A program made the position numbers and the translations under genes. Positions 21,716 through 23,551 of a DNA stretch of 23,551 nucleotides are shown here, piece by piece; positions within the stretch are counted from its first letter, which is position 1; every line of letters begins with the position of its first letter. Source of the stretch: Motiliproteus sp036964625 (GTDB lineage Bacteria; Pseudomonadota; Gammaproteobacteria; Pseudomonadales; Balneatricaceae); contig JBALTG010000071.1 in the NCBI GenBank assembly GCA_036964625.1, forward strand, positions 1 through 23,551, given 5' to 3'. A model generated the notes under the pieces. That model did not search any database. It saw nothing but the letters and a program-made list of their open reading frames with translations, and was not told the DNA's origin.

Positions 21716-22180
21716 CACAGGCAATCCTCTGTGGGTCGGGTTTCAACCTGACGGTATCAGAATCAACTCCGATCCATAGGCGCGGAAAGTGCGGCCACAG
21801 GCAATCTTTTGTGGGTCGGGTTTCAACCCGACGATGTGGCAATAAACTCCGATTCATAGGGGCCGAAAGTGCGGCCCCTTACAACTCCTGTGGGTCGGGT
21901 TTCAACCCGACGTTGAGGCATAAACGCCGATTCATAGGGGCGGAAAGTGCGGCCACCGGCAATCCTCTGTGGGTCGGGTTTCAACCCGACGTTGTCGGAA
22001 TCAACTCCGGCTTGCAGGGGGCGGAAAGTGCGGCCCCTTACAACTCCTGTGGGTCGGGTTTCAACCCGACGTTGAGGCATAAACGCCGATTCATAGGGGC
22101 GGAAAGTGCGGCCACCGGCAATCTTTTGTGGGTCGGGTTTCAACCCGACGATGTTGGAATTAACTCCAATCCATAAGGGT
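21716..22180. repeat. REP/BIME-like array of six 79-80-bp units
   Basis: Six copies of the palindrome GTCGGGTTTCAACCCGAC begin at 21735, 21815, 21894, 21973, 22053 and 22132; the first has one arm mismatch. Between them lies a second hairpin, best as GGGGCCG/CGGCCCC at 21859-21878, and a CTCCGATTCATAGG-like spacer. Units after hairpins 3 and 5 are nearly identical, as are those after 2 and 4, giving a 159-bp higher-order period. Overlapping open frames (21712-22176 + and 21823-22410 -) are made of the repeat and are not genes. The array separates convergent genes, the usual REP location. No transposase of the RAYT type is in view. Confidence 0.92.
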
Positions 22181-22204
22181 GTGGGACGTACTGCTGTCGC
22201 AGCA

Positions 22205-23551
22205 CTATCGGTACAACGGTGGTAGCTCCCGCGCCTTAATCTTGGTCTCCGCCAACCGCTGCCGGCACCCTCGTACCGCGTCCAGCAACGCCTGAGTATC
22301 GAGCGACTGCAGCGTTCCTTTGCCATACAAGCAGCTATCCAGCTGCTGGCTCTGCTTATCCAAAGCGTCGTCCTTGATGGGCGTAGCGCTAGCGGCGCGG
22401 CGCCAGACACTCAGCGCCTGGCGGATCGAGTGCCAATCACCCTGGCGACTGGCGGCTTCCAATGCACGCAAGGCTTGAGCTTCATCGGCGTTGGCGGATG
22501 GGGCGGCGTGGCTGAGCACCGGCTGCGCAGCCGGTTGGCGGGCGCGCCACCAAAGACCGGCGAATAGTACACAGAGCATGGCCCAGAGCAGGTTGCTCCA
22601 GAGCAGCCAGCCCGAACTGGCTGAAACGGTCTGTGCAGGCAGCAGCGTGGCTGGCTGTTGGGACGGTGCAGCAGCGGCCGACGGGGTCGGCGGGGTTGGC
22701 GCTGCTGGTGCGTTGAGCGGCGCGAGTACATTCAGGGTTTGGGCCGGAACCCTGGCAACTCGCGCTTGATTGGCAACGCTATCCCACCAAACCAGCTCCA
22801 GGGCGGGCAGTTCAAGCGGGCCGGTCCGGGTGGGCACCAGACCGTAACGCTCGATGCGGCTGGCGTGGATGCCGGAGGCGGGGGTCTGTTGATCTAACTG
22901 AGCCGGTTCCGGGTACTGTTTGAAATCCTGACCGCTGAGTGGCGGCAGCTGCGGTAACCGGTTTGCCTCTACGCCTTCTGCGCGCAGGGTCAGAGTCCGT
23001 GTGATCGGCTCACCGACACGGTAAGCGCCGTCAGCCAGGCTAAGACCTTGGCTCAGGGTGACCGATTTGGCGGGCAGCCAGTCGCGCGGGTTAATCGGTT
23101 CTGGGATCGGCAGGATGTCGATCGAACGCGCCTGGGTGGATAACCTGATCTGTTGACCGCGACGGCTATCAAACAGGGATCGGGAGCCGTCTTTGATGGC
23201 GTTGAAGCGCTGCGGGGCGATCTCTAGAGTGCCGGGGCTGCGGGCAAAGATCGCGTAGTTGAGTTCGTAAACCAGAAAGCGGCGGCCATTCTGCACCTTC
23301 TGGTACTGCTGCTCGTCGAGTTTGATCACATCGGCGCCTTCCAGCTGCAGCGGCTGGGCTTCCAGGCTACTCAGGTTGATGGCGGTGTAGAGGCGGATGC
23401 TGAGTTTGAGTTGCTGATCGACATAGGCGCTCGGCGTGTCGGTCTCCAGCTCCAGGTAGTAGTCATCGTTGGGGTTGCCGCTGGCGGCTTTGCTGGCGGT
23501 TACTTCAATCTGTAGCGAGGCACTGCGGGCACCGTCGAACTCAAACGGCGG
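22205..23551 (-). CDS. batD: BatD protein, C-terminal part (cut by window edge)
   Basis: BatD belongs to the Bat (aerotolerance) operon found next to MoxR ATPases and von Willebrand proteins; its exact function is unknown, but it is a periplasm-exposed, membrane-anchored protein. The visible 448 residues run in frame to the right edge, so the N-terminus and signal peptide lie outside. Seen are Ig-like beta segments (SAYVDQQLKLSIRLYTAINLSSLE; LVYELNYAIFARSPGTLEIAPQRF; VGEPITRTLTLRAEGVEANRLP; YGLVPTRTGPLELPALELVWWD), a Pro/Ala-rich linker, one transmembrane helix (NLLWAMLCVLFAGLWW) and a cytoplasmic Ala/Gln-rich helical tail. Internal starts such as the GTG at 23329 are not the true start. It converges on the REP array. 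Confidence 0.88.
   Translation of the reverse strand, partial: PPFEFDGARSASLQIEVTASKAASGNPNDDYYLELETDTPSAYVDQQLKLSIRLYTAINLSSLEAQPLQLEGADVIKLDEQQYQKVQNGRRFLVYELNYAIFARSPGTLEIAPQRFNAIKDGSRSLFDSRRGQQIRLSTQARSIDILPIPEPINPRDWLPAKSVTLSQGLSLADGAYRVGEPITRTLTLRAEGVEANRLPQLPPLSGQDFKQYPEPAQLDQQTPASGIHASRIERYGLVPTRTGPLELPALELVWWDSVANQARVARVPAQTLNVLAPLNAPAAPTPPTPSAAAAPSQQPATLLPAQTVSASSGWLLWSNLLWAMLCVLFAGLWWRARQPAAQPVLSHAAPSANADEAQALRALEAASRQGDWHSIRQALSVWRRAASATPIKDDALDKQSQQLDSCLYGKGTLQSLDTQALLDAVRGCRQRLAETKIKARELPPLYR

Noticed and set aside
21735..22149. Regularly spaced repeats considered as a CRISPR array
   Set aside because: The spacers are themselves repeated and contain a second hairpin, the period is 79-80 bp, and no cas genes are present.
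21712..22176. 154-residue open frame with internal VGFQPD repeats, and its antisense counterpart to 22410
   Set aside because: The whole frame is made of the REP-like palindromic array; such VGFQPD-type proteins are well-known spurious calls from this repeat.

Overview
The window is a chromosomal segment from a gammaproteobacterium. Gene order and protein sequence are closest to the Pseudomonas-type arrangement (nadB / rpoE(algU)-mucA-mucC-mucD / lepA-lepB-rnc-era-recO / acpS / cysM / relA-mazG). The proteins are full length and recognisable, so most of the window is core genome. Its unusual points are fusions, missing neighbours, and many short tandem or inverted repeats sitting at gene seams.

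Layout. 1-549 is a non-coding leader with a bidirectional hairpin terminator and a promoter. sdhE-ygfX (550-1234, +) assembles flavinylated succinate dehydrogenase; it converges on nadB (1182-2816, -), which starts NAD synthesis, and the two 3' ends overlap over a perfect palindrome. The envelope-stress operon rpoE-rseA-rseC-mucD (3104-6548, +) follows. Here rseA carries the C-terminal domain of RseB and no separate rseB exists. A terminator and a 167-bp MITE-like element (6588-6754) separate it from the translation / secretion / RNA-processing group lepA-lepB-DUF4845-rnc-era-recO-acpS-cysM (6847-13587), where pdxJ is missing from its usual place between recO and acpS. relA-mazG (13694-17106) makes (p)ppGpp and cleans nucleotide pools; mazG is fused to a TusA/SirA-like domain.

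From 17137 to 21288 lies an accessory-looking set: a small three-helix membrane protein, a LuxE-family acyl-protein synthetase, a cobalamin-binding radical SAM enzyme and an NnrU-family membrane protein. This is the best candidate for an undescribed pathway: an ATP-dependent acyl-activating enzyme beside a B12 radical SAM enzyme, with no LuxC reductase in view. A small unrecognised protein, a six-unit REP-like array (21716-22180) and the convergent 3' part of batD (22205 to the right edge, -) end the window.

A recurring theme is in-phase tandem repeats of 11-16 bp, or 33 bp, in or beside genes: 15 bp x5 before rseA, 33 bp x3.5 in the recO tail, 12 bp x4 in mazG, 16 bp x4 before the small ORF at 21494. 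Two of them coincide with places where a syntenic gene or domain is missing.
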